Source of the DNA: Magnaporthiopsis rhizophila | Lineage: Eukaryota > Ascomycota > Sordariomycetes > Magnaporthales > Magnaporthaceae | Length of the DNA stretch: 64,000 nucleotides | Direction of reading: 5' to 3' | Assembly (NCBI GenBank): GCA_003049465.1 | Contig: PYSS01000065.1 | Span: forward strand, 7,230-71,229 | Part shown: piece by piece, positions 45,483 through 56,616 of the stretch | Layout: each line of letters begins with the position of its first letter | How positions within the stretch are numbered: position 1 is the first letter of the stretch | Position numbers and translations under genes: made by a program | Notes under the pieces: model-generated | The model's input: only the letters and a program-made list of their open reading frames with translations | The model's database searches: none | Told to the model about the DNA's origin: nothing

Positions 45483-47351
45483 ATGCTCTCCGCCGCCCTG
45501 CTCGGGTGCGCCGCCCTGCTGGCCACGGGTGGCCAAGCCATGCAGCCCGGGGCCGCCAAACCCGTGGCGGCGCCGATGCGGGAGCTGCAGTGGGGTCAAC
45601 TCAACTTCCTGCACACGACCGACACGCACGGCTGGCACGGCGGCCACCTGCTAGAGTCGCAGTACTCGGCCGACTGGGGCGACTACGTCGCCTTCGCCGA
45701 GCACATGCGCGCCCGCGCCGACAAGGAGGGCCGCGACCTGCTGCTCGTCGACACGGGCGACCGCATCGAGGGCAACGGCCTGTACGACGCCTCGAGCCCC
45801 AAGGGCCGCTACACGTACGACATCTTCCGTCAGCAGGACGTCGACATCATCTGCACTGGCAACCACGAACTGTACCAGCTCGACGCTGCCGACCGCGAGT
45901 GGAACCAGACGGTGCCCAACTTCAAGGACCGATACATCGCCTCCAACCTCGACTACATCGAGCCTGGGTCCGGCCACCGCAAGCCCATGGCCCAGCGCTT
46001 CCGCCGCTTCAAGACCAAGAACCAAAAGGTCGACGTGCTAGCCATGGGCTTCCTCTTCGATTTCACCTACAACGCCAACAACACCGTCGTCCAGCCCGTC
46101 GAGGAGACCATCAAGGAGGAATGGTTCCAGCAGGCCATCCGCGAGAAGCCCGACATCTTCGTTATCGTCGGCCACGTCGGCCTGCGCATGCAGGAGTTCC
46201 GCGACATCTTCACCGCCATCCGCAAGCAGAACTGGTTCGTGCCCATAGCCTTTTTCGGCGGCCACGCCCACGTTCGCGACGCCGTCAAGTACGACTCGCG
46301 CGCCTACGCCGTGGCGAGTGGCCGCTACTTTGAGACCATCGGTTGGATGTCGGTCGACGGCCTCTTCAAGAACTCGGAGCAGGCCGGCGTCCCGCTGACC
46401 TTCCAGCGCCGCTACATCGACAACAACCTGCTCGGCCTCTATCACCACACCGGCCTGGACCAGAAGACGTTCCCGACCAAGAAGGGCCAGAAGGTGTCCG
46501 AGATGATCACGGCCGCCCGGTCCGAGCTCGGCCTCGACCACCGCTACGGCTGCGTCCCGAGGGACCTGTGGATGAACCGCGTTCCCTACCCGAGCAACGC
46601 CAGCGTCTACACCTGGCTCGAGACCGAGGTGCTGCCAGCCATTGTCGTCAGGGAGGACCGCAAAAAGGTTCCCCGCCTTGCCATCCTGAACACGGGCGGG
46701 ATCCGGTTCGACATCTTCAAGGGCGCCTTCACGCGCGACTCGACCTTCATCATCAACCCCTTCGTCAACCGTCTCAACTACGTGCGCGACGTCCCCTACG
46801 GCGTCGCCCAAAAGGTTATCAAGCTCCTCAACTCGGGCGGGCCCATCTTTGCAGGCACGGGCCTGGACGTGAGGTTCCTGGCCACACCCGAGCAGTTTGA
46901 CCTCAAGAGGCAAGACGTCGTCGTGTCGTCGGAGGAGGACGAGGACACAGGATCTTCGGCACACATGGTATTCTTCGACGAGGACCAGAGGCCGCTCGGC
47001 AGCGGCGGCAACAAGGACCACGCCAAGCCGGATCTTGTGGGAGGTTACACGACCAAGGACGACATCTCGGACGACGGCGATGATGCGGTGCACTCGCCGC
47101 TGTCCTTCTACCGCGTGCCCAACTGCGTTCAGGCCGAGATTGCCTTCCCGCAGCCCGACGGCAACGGCAAGAAGCAGCAGCCCGAGACGGTGGACATTGT
47201 GTTTATAGACTTTATCCAGAAATTTGTGCTGCTGGCGCTCAAGTTCGCGGGCGGTGATTACAGCCCAGAGGACGTGGATGTTTACCGCGATGGCACATTT
47301 GCCGAGATGATAGCCGGGTGGATCAAGGAGAACTGGAAGGGCGATTGCTAA
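45483..47351 (+). CDS. Secreted metallophosphoesterase (5'-nucleotidase-like, yeast YHR202W type)
   Basis: Intronless, 622 residues. A signal peptide covers about residues 1-19 (LLGCAALLATGGQA). The calcineurin-like metallophosphoesterase motifs are complete: TTDTHGWHGG (Asp47, His49), DTGDRIEGNG, CTGNHELY, IVGHVG and GGHAHV. The C-terminal part has LNTGGIRFDIFKG, the start of a 5'-nucleotidase C domain, and a final helix KFVLLALKFAGG. The protein should bind two metal ions and hydrolyse a phosphoester outside the cytosol (secretory pathway, vacuole or wall). Its yeast relative YHR202W has no defined substrate. An acidic disordered insert (about residues 480-545) interrupts the C domain. The ATG at 45483 is the first in frame and directly precedes the signal peptide. 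Confidence 0.88.
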   Translation: MLSAALLGCAALLATGGQAMQPGAAKPVAAPMRELQWGQLNFLHTTDTHGWHGGHLLESQYSADWGDYVAFAEHMRARADKEGRDLLLVDTGDRIEGNGLYDASSPKGRYTYDIFRQQDVDIICTGNHELYQLDAADREWNQTVPNFKDRYIASNLDYIEPGSGHRKPMAQRFRRFKTKNQKVDVLAMGFLFDFTYNANNTVVQPVEETIKEEWFQQAIREKPDIFVIVGHVGLRMQEFRDIFTAIRKQNWFVPIAFFGGHAHVRDAVKYDSRAYAVASGRYFETIGWMSVDGLFKNSEQAGVPLTFQRRYIDNNLLGLYHHTGLDQKTFPTKKGQKVSEMITAARSELGLDHRYGCVPRDLWMNRVPYPSNASVYTWLETEVLPAIVVREDRKKVPRLAILNTGGIRFDIFKGAFTRDSTFIINPFVNRLNYVRDVPYGVAQKVIKLLNSGGPIFAGTGLDVRFLATPEQFDLKRQDVVVSSEEDEDTGSSAHMVFFDEDQRPLGSGGNKDHAKPDLVGGYTTKDDISDDGDDAVHSPLSFYRVPNCVQAEIAFPQPDGNGKKQQPETVDIVFIDFIQKFVLLALKFAGGDYSPEDVDVYRDGTFAEMIAGWIKENWKGDC

Positions 47352-47627
47352 GGGTGATTTGATATTTTTGGCTTCGTGTAGTCTGGCATTGCGTATATGG
47401 GATGGAATATATAGATTGTATCTAGCTTGTCGCTTTTAGGATTAATATCTGGCCCCGTTGTATGCCCTCACTTTATGATTTGGTCCGTGCTTGAGTGCGC
47501 GAAGACAGTGACCTTTGCAGCGCTGTCGGCATTCAGCCTCAAAAACCCTTTGCTGCTGCTGCGCACTGCTTGCTTTGCCCTTATATGCCCCGACCATAGC
47601 CAGATTGTTAACAGCTGTGGATGTTGA
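47352..47627. other. Gap before the decayed STAND gene
   Basis: No N-terminal HET, Goodbye-like or NACHT P-loop coding remains here, although a complete STAND gene would need several hundred codons upstream of 47628. Confidence 0.5.
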
Positions 47628-50051
47628 AAGGAGGTTCGAGACTACTTGAATCAGAACGCCAACGACACGTTCTTGTGGGTGGACTTGGTCTGCCGGTAGC
47701 TCGGTGATGCAAACCTCCGCAGATGGCGTACGGATGGAAAGCTCAAAGCGTTTCCGCCCGAACTGGGCGCGCTGTACGAGCGGATTGTGAGGCAGATATC
47801 CGCCTCGGACGACACGGAGCTGTGCCGGCAGGTTCTTCGGGTTGCATTGGCCGTCTATCGGCCCGTCCGCTTGAGGGAGCTGCTGTCTCTTGTCGAGTCA
47901 CCGCGCGAGTTCCCTCATGACACCGACTCGCTGCATGAGATCGTCGAACTGTGCGGCTCTTTCCTAACTCTGAGAGAGGACGCCGTCTACTTCGTTCACC
48001 AGTCGGGGAAGGACTTTCTCGTGAGCAAGGTGTCGGATAAGATCTTTCCCGGAGGTATCGAAAACGAGCACCACGTTATCGCGACACAAATCAGTCCGAG
48101 CCATGTCGACGACGCTCCGGCGGAACATCTACGAGCTACCGTCGCCCGGGTTTTCCTATCGATGATGTTGAGGCGCCCGACCCTGACCCATTGCAGCCAA
48201 TGGGATACGCGTGCGTGTACTGGGTCGACCATATTGCGAATGGGCCGGCAAGACAAGACAGGCGAGACCTTCAGGATAGGGGCGTTTGATCCACGAGTTC
48301 CTGGAGCAGCACTTCCTGCACTGGCTCGAAGCCCTCAGTCTCCTCGGAAGCCTAGGCGCGGGCATTGCGGCGACGGCGAAGCTGTCATCCCTGGTACAAA
48401 CAAGCACCATTGAGGATGAGCAAGGCTCCAGGGAGTCGGGTCTGGCGAGGCTGGCGCACGGTGCATGGAGGTTCATGCGTTACCACAAGACGGGAGTGGA
48501 GGCTAGCCCGCTCCAGGTATACTGCTCAGCTCTCGTTTTCAGTCCGACATGCAGCGTGGTGAAAAAAGCTGTTTCAGAAAGAGAGAGCAGAGTGGATCTC
48601 AATGGGGCCGCTAATGGAAGAATCTTGGAGCGCATGTCTGCAAACACTCGAGGGCCACCGACACTATGTTCGGTCAGTAGCATTTTCGCCCGACGGCAGG
48701 CAGGTGGCCTCGGTGTCCGATGACAGCACTGTACGGGTCTGGCATGCGGCGACGGGCCGGTGCTTCCAAAAGCTCGAAGGACACGACGGCGGCCCTAGTT
48801 CGGTATCCTTTTCGCCTGACAGTAGGCGGGTAGCTTCGGCGTCCTATTTTGGCACAATACAGGTTTGGGATGTGGCGACGGCCCAGCGCCTGCAGACGTT
48901 CCAGCTTGACTACCGCCGCGAAATCGCGTCCCCGGCCTTTTCGCCCGACAGCAGGCGGGTGGCCTTAACGTCCATAACGGACGGCATGTTGCAGATTTGG
49001 GACGCGGCGACAGGCCAGCGCCTGCAAACTTTCAAAGGCGAACGCTCCGCGGTTCCCTCCTGCGTAGCCTTTTCGCCCGACGGCAAGCAAGTGGCCTCGA
49101 CCGCACGCCACAGAGTGCACGTCTGGGATGCGGTAACGGGCTTATGCTTACAAACGTTCGAACACCACGATTATATTTGTTCGCTAGGGGTTTCGCCCGA
49201 CGGCAAGCTGGCAACCTCAACAGCCTATAGCAGCACGGTGCAGGTTTGGAATGCGGCAACGGGCCAGTGCTTGCAAACGCTCGAAAGACATGGCAATCCG
49301 GTTAATTCGGTAGCCATTTCGCCCGACGGCAGGTATTGGGCCTCGGCGTCCTATGACCATACGGTACGGATCTGGGATGCGGCGACGGCCCAGCCCCAGC
49401 GTTTGCGGAAATTCGAAAGTCATAGTGACGGGGTCGTAGGGGTAGCCTTTTCGCGCGACGGCAGGCAGGTGGCCTCCGTATCCTTGGACGACGAGGTGCG
49501 GGTTTGGGATGCAGCGACAGGCCTATGCTTGCTTGCAAACGCTCAAGCGCCCCGACCGCGCCGTCGCCGTCGTCTTTAGGCCCATCCCCAGTCATTTCGT
49601 CGAACGGGTTTCCTCGGCAACGTTTTCGGTTAGCTACCCTGTGGTCGCGTTCTCGCCCAACAGCAAACGGGTGGCCTCGGTGTTTGACAGCTGCACGGTG
49701 TGGGTCTGGGACACGGTGACGGGTGTGTGTCTGCAGAAGCAGCTCAAGGTCGAGCGCCGAGGCGACTGGGTGTCATGGGGTGAAGATGGGCTCCGGACCG
49801 GCCGTAGCGTCTACAACCCGCAGGTACCATCGGGCAGTACAGGTCAATCATTGAGAAACGGCGCTCTCTCCGAAGACCAGCCGTCAGATATTGACATTAG
49901 CGATGACGCAAGCTGGGTCCTCATCGGCGGCAAGCGGCATCTTCGGCTACCTCCTGAGTACCGACCCTCACGTATGGCCATATCCGGCAAAGCGCTTGTT
50001 TTGGGCTATAGGTCTGGTCGGGTTCTTTGTTTCCAATTCTCGTCGGCCTAG
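47628..50051 (+). pseudogene. Decayed NACHT-WD40 STAND gene (HET-E/HNWD type)
   Basis: Homology begins abruptly at 47628 within the C-terminal part of a NACHT region (YLNQNANDTFLWVDLVC, then ALYERIVRQIS, SLHEIVELCGSFLTLRE, VYFVHQSGKDFL). It runs through a linker (YELPSPGF, EFLEQHFLHWLEALSLLGSL) to WD40 repeats from 48660 and ends with a conserved cap (LRLPPEYRP, YRSGRVLCFQF). Eight WD repeats of about 126 bp can be counted. Damage includes a TAG at 47697-47699 where the family has a Lys/Gln-like codon, frame changes near 48090, 48157, 48285 and 48590, and a 4-bp duplication near 49535. The N-terminal effector domain and the NACHT P-loop are absent. Intact members are signal-transducing NLR-like proteins in vegetative incompatibility or xenorecognition. 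The 325-codon WD frame (48602-49579) could still be translated, but a function is doubtful. Confidence 0.85.
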
Positions 50052-50593
50052 GCAGATAGAAACACCACGACTTGCATGTCATCACTTCCATTTCTTCTCT
50101 CTTGCTTTCCTCGGTTTTAACGAACACAAACAAGTATTTCAGCTCTTTCTTCGCATCATAAGGTGGCTCAGTCAAGCGGCGGACGGGGCTCCTCGCCAAC
50201 CACGACGAAGCCGGGCCGGTGGGGTGCTGGATGGGATCGGGGAGGAGCAAGAGCGATGGTTCTGCTGGGACTGCGAGACGGCCGCGACAGCTGTTGAGGC
50301 GGGAGACGTGGCGGATGAGGAGGTGGAGGATGATGGCGGGACAGCCGGGACGACGGATGTCGAGGTACTGATCAAGGAGTGAAAGGGGATGTTGTTTGTC
50401 ACGTTAGGGACCGCCTTTAGATGTGCCGTCGACTGCATTTTCGACATTTATGTTCCGCAACCATGCGAAGGGCGCCCTGGCCATGTCGGATCATATAATG
50501 AGGAAAGAAGAGTTGCAGAACGCCAGACGCCGCCCATTAGCTAGAACACGACAACGTGGTGACAAAATGAACAAAAGTAGAGCTGCCGCTTTG
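50052..50593. other. Convergent intergenic region
   Basis: Between the end of the STAND relic and the ISY1 stop. A short acidic frame (to 50382) has no recognisable motif. No gene called. Confidence 0.5.
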
Positions 50594-51476
50594 TCATCTG
50601 AGCTGATCCAGGAGCCTCTGTTTCCTCCTGTCTATCAGCTCCTTCTGCACCTCCTCGACCGTCGGCAGCTCCCACGCATTGCCGTCGCCCGCGTCGCCAG
50701 GGAGCGGCTCCCAACCCGGTGGGGCCGCTTGGTCGCCGCCGCCGCCGCTCTTCTTGCCGCCTCCGGCAGCACCAGCCGCGAGGTTCTCAAACGCCTCCTT
50801 CTCCTTGGCCAACTCGTACTCGCGCAGCTCGTAGTCCTCCTCGTCGGGGCCGTAGCCAAAATATATAGCGTCGACGCCCTGCCTCCGTAGGTCATCTCGC
50901 TCCTCGAGTGGTTTATCCCCATCTTTGCCACCCTTTTTGCCTGCTGCCGACTTGGCCGCAGCGGCCTCGAACAGCTCCTTGACGCCGGGCAGCTCCTTTG
51001 CGCGCCCAAAGTACCGATACCCCCTGCCAGCGCCGACGACCTCGCGGCCCGTGGCCTCGTCGTAGACCTTTCCCGCACCGGCGCGCGTTGTGTAGTTTGG
51101 CCCGCCCAGATTGCGGATGTGCACTTCCCAGGCGTGTTTCTCGCGCATCAGCTTGTTGATCTCGTCGTTGAGGTCGCGCACCTGGAAGTCGGACAGGGAC
51201 GGCTCCTGGATGCGCGACACCTTGCGCGATATCTCCTTGAGCACCTGGCCCCGCCACTTCTCGCACGCCGGGACCGAATCCTGCTCCGCGATGGCGCGTG
51301 GCCGCCGCGCTCGCCCGGCGTCGATGATGCCCAGGTCCGCAGCTTGCGCCTCGCGGAACCGGAACAGCATCGACTGGGCTTTTTCTGAGTTTCGGGCCTG
51401 GTGTGGGATTTGTGTGTTAGGTTATGCGCTCCGGGGGGCCGATGCTAACTAGGGAGGGTTCCAGGGGTCGTACCAT
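50594..51476 (-). CDS. ISY1: ISY1, pre-mRNA splicing factor
   Basis: Exons 51474-51476 and 50594-51397 on the minus strand give 268 residues. Exon 1 is just the ATG, followed at once by a GTACGA donor. The 76-nt intron has a CCTAAC branch point and a CACCAG acceptor, and exon 2 opens with ARNSEKAQSMLFRFREAQ, the universally conserved ISY1 start. Other family blocks are CEKWRGQVLKEISRKVSRIQ, DLNDEINKLMREKHAWE, RNLGGPNY and RGYRYFGRAKELPGV. ISY1 belongs to the Prp19-associated NTC and stabilises the catalytic spliceosome at the first step. A Gly-rich stretch near residue 215 and the DRRKQRLLDQL end complete the protein. Confidence 0.94.
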
Positions 51477-53547
51477 TTTAGCTAGTTGTCGTTGCGCCGA
51501 GCGCGGTTGCTGGGTTTAGACAATAGAAGATGGCGTGCTGGATAGGCATGGGGGTTTTGTGCCTTTCGGAGAGGTTCACTATCGTGGCTCGGAGGTAGAC
51601 AGTAGCGGTGCGCAGTGCGGAAGTGCCGGGGCGGTCGGTGGTCGGTCCGGCGATGGCTGGAAAGCCTGAGGTCGGAGCTTGCGCCTGTTGTCGGTCATTG
51701 ACGGCAGCCTCGGCGGCTCAAGCGACGGTTTTCTTATCGATTGTTGGCCATTGGCCCCGCTCCAGTGGCGGGGAGTGGGCCTACATGGACCCTGCATGGA
51801 ACTGGAAGTCGCGTCCTGCAGAGCTCGGTCGCGTGAACTGCCTCTCCTTCGTCATCACCTCGACTTCCCTCTCCCTCGCTCGTCTCTTGCAGCAAAATTT
51901 GCAACCTGCAACCTCAAATATGGTTCAGCTGCCATCTTCTGTCGAGCCTCGTCGAGCGCTCTCCATCCGCAGATCTTGACTGCTATCTATCCTTTTCTTG
52001 ACTGGCCGCCACTGTACGACGGCAATATTCGTCGGCGAACACCTCACTTTGCTGGCTTCGCTCCAGCCCCAGCTCGCTTTTTCTTCCACGCCCGCTCGCT
52101 TTTTCTTCCACGCCCACGACCAGCTCGCTCCCATCTTGTTTCTCCGCATCAGCTCGCTCTGCATCCAGGCATCCAAGCCAACGCGCACAATCATCTTCTG
52201 TGTCTTTGCTTCATGTGCCTTCGTTTCGCGACACGTGCGTTGTCGCCCACCTTGCAGCGTCGCCTACCATTCTTTGTCATTCTGTCTCCCGCCAGGTGTT
52301 TCCCCAATTTGATTCAGCCCGCACTCCTACTCCGATATTTCACCCAAACTTCCACCACCCTGCGATGAAGACAAACCAAGGAAGACAATACACCTTCCAA
52401 TCCTCTAATGGCTATGTCGTCAGGCCCGTCGAATGATGGTACCCCTTGTCGCCGCCATAGTGCGAGTTCTTTCAAGAACAGAAATCTGAGCAGGGTACCA
52501 GTGGGAAGACACAATCCCCTCGATAACCCACCCGTGCTGGTGCGTTCTGGGCATTTGCGCTCCGGCGTCTTCCTCCCCTTCTTGTCCCCTCTCAAAGCGA
52601 CGAGGTTTTCTCCCTTTTCGACGCCGGTCGAAGGAGGAGCGGCGATGACGACACCCTTCAATATCTTCTGGTAGGCCACGATGCCAATGACCCTGAAAAT
52701 ACAGTAGTTTTCAATCGTATGCCGCACCATTCCTTCTTTGACGCCCCACGGTTTCGTTTATGGTGGAATTTCCTTGTCCTTGGGGGGTTTCGAGAGAGGA
52801 CGGTTGTTGCCCTGGGACTTGCTGCCGCCGGGGACGAGTGTTTTCGGGTGGGAGCGTGTCACCCCAATTTTTTTACATACCAATTTCGCCCGGTGATGAT
52901 CAACGAGTCCGAAAAGCCAAATTTGCAGGCCTTAGCACATGGGCAGATGGAATTCCCCTCTTTGTTCTTGTCTGCTGGTCCACTCCCTTCGGGGTTGGCG
53001 AGGCCGCGGGCGTGGATGAGGAACGAGGCCATCCGCTCGCTGGGTCAATGAGAACTGAAGAGAGCTAATCTGAGGGCACATCACCACTTTGATTTTCTGT
53101 TATTTTTTCTTGCTTCGCTACGTCCTTTCTCGTCTTGGTACCATAGCAAAAGCCTGGGCAGTGGCTGTTCTATATAAGGCTTTGTCAAATTTGTTCCATT
53201 TCTCGCTTATTAAAAAGTGTCAAAATCATCTCATGTGATCCTATGAAACAAGTAACCCTTTGGTGCATATATGGACATTGAAAGCCACCCATTGTCTGTC
53301 TCCATTTTGTCTGTCAACCGCTCACATTCTCCCAAAAATGCGATCGCTTTTTCCTCAAAGCACGTGATGGACATGGACATACCCATTGACGGATGTTGTC
53401 GTAGACACGCCTCAGGATCTTCCGTGGTGATTTCCTCCCATGAGGTGACTGGTTGATTCTATTGCATTTATTTTATTTTCCCTTTCCATTTCCCTCCCGA
53501 CTCTCATCCTAGCCATAGCAAGATTTCATCCACCCCAAACTTCCCAT
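51477..53547. other. Intergenic, ISY1 promoter to WBP1 3' end
   Basis: Two kilobases. The first part is the ISY1 promoter and a pyrimidine-rich, leader-like stretch on the plus strand. A plus frame without stops runs from about 52539 to 53051 (FSLFDAGRRRSGDDD, LQYLLVGHDANDPEN), and an 88-codon frame lies at 52408-52674. Neither is recognised or splice-supported, so no gene is called. Confidence 0.4.
52073..52115 (+). repeat. Tandem duplication, 22-bp period
   Basis: Two identical 21-bp units (52073-52093 and 52095-52115) beginning CTCGCTTTTTC, separated by one base, in pyrimidine-rich DNA. Confidence 0.9.
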
Positions 53548-55218
53548 TCATTGCGTCTTCTTGGCAGCCGACGCCTTCTTCGCAGGCGCGCTAAACATGA
53601 AGACCAACACAAACGCAAGCCAGCCGGTGACGGTGGCGCCGATGCCCATGAGCCAGGGCCAGGCACCCGAGATGACGTAGGAGCGGGGCCACTCGTCATG
53701 GGCCATGTGCCGGACCGAGACGGTGTCTTTGGTGTCGATGTTGGTCAGGAAGGGGCGCTTGTAGTTGACCTTGAAGTTGAAGATGCCGTGCTGATCAGGC
53801 GTCCTGAAAGAGACCGTGTAGGCCGTCGCCTCCTTGGGCGCCGGCTGCAACGCCGCGACCTTGAGCGGCAGGCGGTGGAAGGGCGAGAGCATCGAGAACT
53901 CCAGCTGGAGCTCGTCGTCGGCGGGGACGGCAAAGGGACCCCAGGCCTTGCCGTCGTATTGGGAGAGTGAGATGGTGTAGGTCTGCATGGACGGTCAGCA
54001 CATGATTTTTGAGTAAAAAAGAAACTACATGGGTACGCCACCACCACCACCCCCAGCGATTTTGGACGTACCACATCGTTGTTAACCCGGTAGATGCGCG
54101 GGTTCGAGGCGTTGCTCGCGCCGGCCTCGTTGAGATGGTGCTCGATCCAGTTGACACGCAGGACGCCGAGCTCCTGGAAGGCCCAGGCGCTGATGCGGCT
54201 GGCGAACTCGCGGTTGTAGGTGGCAACCTCGTCCTTGGTGCCGGCCGGCTTGACCTTTGCGTCGAACCACTTGTCGGCCAGCATCTCGACCGAGCCGACA
54301 ACGGCGACGCGGGCCGAGTTGCGGGCCTGTACGGCGCTGACCAGGCTCAGCTGCTGGCCAGCGGCGAACAGCTGGTCCGGGTCGACGGCCTCGGCCTGCT
54401 CCTTGGGGTCGTAGCTGTAGGCGGTGCGGGGCGCGCGCACGACAGGGTTTAGGAGCGGGCTCTGGCTCAGGGTCTGGGCGACGCCGCGGGGGAAGGCGAG
54501 GAGGCGCTTCTCGTCGGGAGAAGCAAAGACATCAGCGATGCCCGGGCGGACGGGGGCCGGGGCGGGCACCAGGACGACGTCGTGCAGGTCCGGGGCCGAG
54601 GCGGCGTCGTAGTTGAAGTGGTCGACGACCAGGCCGGTCCGCTCGGCGGGCAGCTGCAAGTCGAGCTCGTGGAGCAGCGAAACGATCGAGCTGGGCGCAG
54701 CCGTCTGGGATGACAGGGCCACGAGTATGTTGCCGTTCTCCTTGACGAACTGCAGGAGCAGGTTCGGGGTCAGGCTTGGGCCAAGGCCTACGGCGAGGGG
54801 TTAGCTCTGGGGGTCTGACACGGAGGGGCTCGGCATGGACCCAGGGTGCGCGCGCAGCTTAGAGACAGTGGGGACATCTCGAGCATACCCTTGCCCTTGG
54901 TTGGGAAGAAGATTGCGTGGTCGTAGGTGCGCCGGCCGAGACGGAAGAGCTGCAACGAATCCGCCTTGGGGGTGCTGTATGTTATATCGAATCCCCTGCC
55001 TGAAAGCAATTGCGCAATTGGTTAGCAACATGAAGAGCTAGCAGGCGAGACAGAGAGACAGAACAGAACGCACTCTTCAGGTCGCCTAGGAACTTGGAAT
55101 ACTTGTCCTTTTCTGCGACGTCTTCCAGCACCACCAGCAGCCGGCTGCCGCTGGAACTAACAGCAGCAACGGCGGAGCTGAGGGCCAGCACAAGGAGCGA
55201 CAACGCTGGGCGCAACAT
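53548..55218 (-). CDS. WBP1: WBP1/OST48, oligosaccharyltransferase subunit
   Basis: Four exons on the minus strand: 55074-55218, 54889-54999, 54072-54787 and 53548-53982, giving 468 residues. Phases agree at all joins, restoring GDLKSRGFDITYSTP and TKGKGLGPSLTPN. Signal peptide: LSLLVLALSSAVAA (about residues 5-20). Family blocks include YDHAIFFP, LGPSLTPNLLLQFV, GNILVALSS, LVVDHFNYD, NWIEHHLNE and YRVNNDV. The C-terminus has one transmembrane helix (GIGATVTGWLAFVLVFMF) and ends in KKTQ, a dilysine ER-retrieval signal. WBP1 is an essential ER-membrane subunit of the complex that N-glycosylates nascent proteins. It diverges from the complex I gene at 55816. Confidence 0.95.
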
Positions 55219-55815
55219 GGTTGCTGCGTACTGCAATTCGAAACAGAAAAAAGCGAGGGCGTGGGGAGGGGGAGAAGCCAGTAATCCCGCTCTTCGTCGT
55301 TTTAGGGAATGGACGTTTTCAGGATGTCGGGAATTGGCGACAGGAAGCGCCGCGATGTCTTGGGTGCATGGACTCGCCGCGGCGTGTCCTGTGGAGAGAG
55401 CTCTGGATACGTAAACCTTTGCCAAGCTGCTGGCAGGGGGTGCGGTAGGAACTGGAACTTGGACAAGGGTTAGGAGCTCGAAACTGCGGGTCCCCCTTCT
55501 CCTTCACTGAGCTCAGCGGACGGCCCAATCACCGCGCTCGATTCCGCCGAACGATTTTCCGGCAGCTTTGAGAGCAGCGAGGGTGGGGCCGTCGCTAGAT
55601 CGCGGGAAAGCTCCAATCACGCCGCCTCAATTGACGACGACCCAGGCATCTCGAGCAGCCTGACGACGGGGTTGAATTCCGGGCGACACCCTTCAACGAG
55701 CAGGGATAGCGAACCTCAACATACTACACTGGTAACCTGCAGCTAGTCGACATCTCCAGCAGCCGTCATCCGTCCAGGCACTAACATCCCCATAAGACAC
55801 CCTCCTCCTCCCACA
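55219..55815. promoter_or_regulatory. Divergent promoter, WBP1 and complex I subunit
   Basis: Roughly 600 bp between divergent starts of two housekeeping genes. GC-rich, without a TATA consensus. No open frame supported. Confidence 0.45.
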
Positions 55816-56147
55816 ATGTCCGCCACCCCCCGGTTCTGGGCCGGCCCCGCCCGCTACGTCCGCTGGGCCGCGCGCGAGAGGCCCGCGTACTTCTGGTCCG
55901 TCATCATCGGCGCCGCCGGCCCCGTCATGGTTGCCGTCGTGCCGCCCATCCGCCGGCTGGTCGGCGACGAGGACGCCCCCGTCATCCCCATGACGTATCC
56001 GAGTAAGGGGCCACCACCACCACCACCAGCACACAACGGTGCTTTTTACTCTACTCGTTCACTAACGCGGATTGCTTTTTGTACACAGTACCCACCGGCC
56101 CGAGGAAGAAGCTTACGGGCTATGGCGACGAGACGGAAGGTGCGTGA
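55816..56147 (+). CDS. NADH:ubiquinone oxidoreductase 9.5 kDa subunit
   Basis: Exons 55816-56002 and 56089-56147 give 81 residues. The 86-nt intron has a GTAAGG donor, a CTAACG branch near 56062 and a CACAG acceptor, and splits an Ile codon in MTYPIPTGPRKKLTGYGDE. The N-terminal ARYVRWAARERPAYFWSVI and one hydrophobic helix (VIIGAAGPVMVAVV) match the ascomycete complex I accessory subunit known as NUO-9.5/NI9M. It is a small single-helix protein of the inner mitochondrial membrane arm. A GTGCGT donor-like site overlaps the last codons, so a third exon that changes the final two or three residues cannot be excluded. Confidence 0.88.
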
Positions 56148-56616
56148 CGGAAGGGAGGGATCGAATAAAAAAAAAAAGACCGAAAAAAAATCATGCGAGG
56201 ACCTCGCGGCATGGAGGCCAAGAGAACAGAACCAACACCACTTTTGCCGCGTTGCCGCGTGTGGATGGCCTGGACTGTGTATACGAGGACGGTGTTCTCC
56301 TTTTCGACTGCATCTTGGGAGCAATGGAAAACAGGCTTATTCGCGAAACAGTAGTCTTTTATTCCTCAGTCGCTATGCTCGTGTGCCTTTTTCGCCCTCC
56401 TCAGCTCTCTCTCTTTCTAAAAACTCCTATTCAATGATGATCCAGATAGCGGAAATGGGCGGCTTGCCTCCAGCGCTCCACTGATGTGTTCTCTATACGA
56501 ATGACGGCTGTGATAAAACGATCAAGAACAAACAGAAACATGCGTCTCCTGCACAGCCCGCCACCCCTTTTTCTTTTCGTCAACTGTCCTCGCCTCCTTG
56601 CTGCAACGGCCAGCCT
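56148..56616. other. Convergent 3' region
   Basis: Between the complex I subunit stop and the BPH1 stop. Contains A-rich and T/C-rich stretches; no gene. Confidence 0.5.

Noticed and set aside
46038..47093. 351-codon minus frame inside the metallophosphoesterase gene
   Set aside because: Antisense shadow; the plus frame carries all metallophosphoesterase motifs.
51679..52368. 229-codon plus-strand frame
   Set aside because: Low-complexity, Leu/Pro/Arg-rich translation of pyrimidine-rich DNA containing a tandem duplication; typical chance frame.
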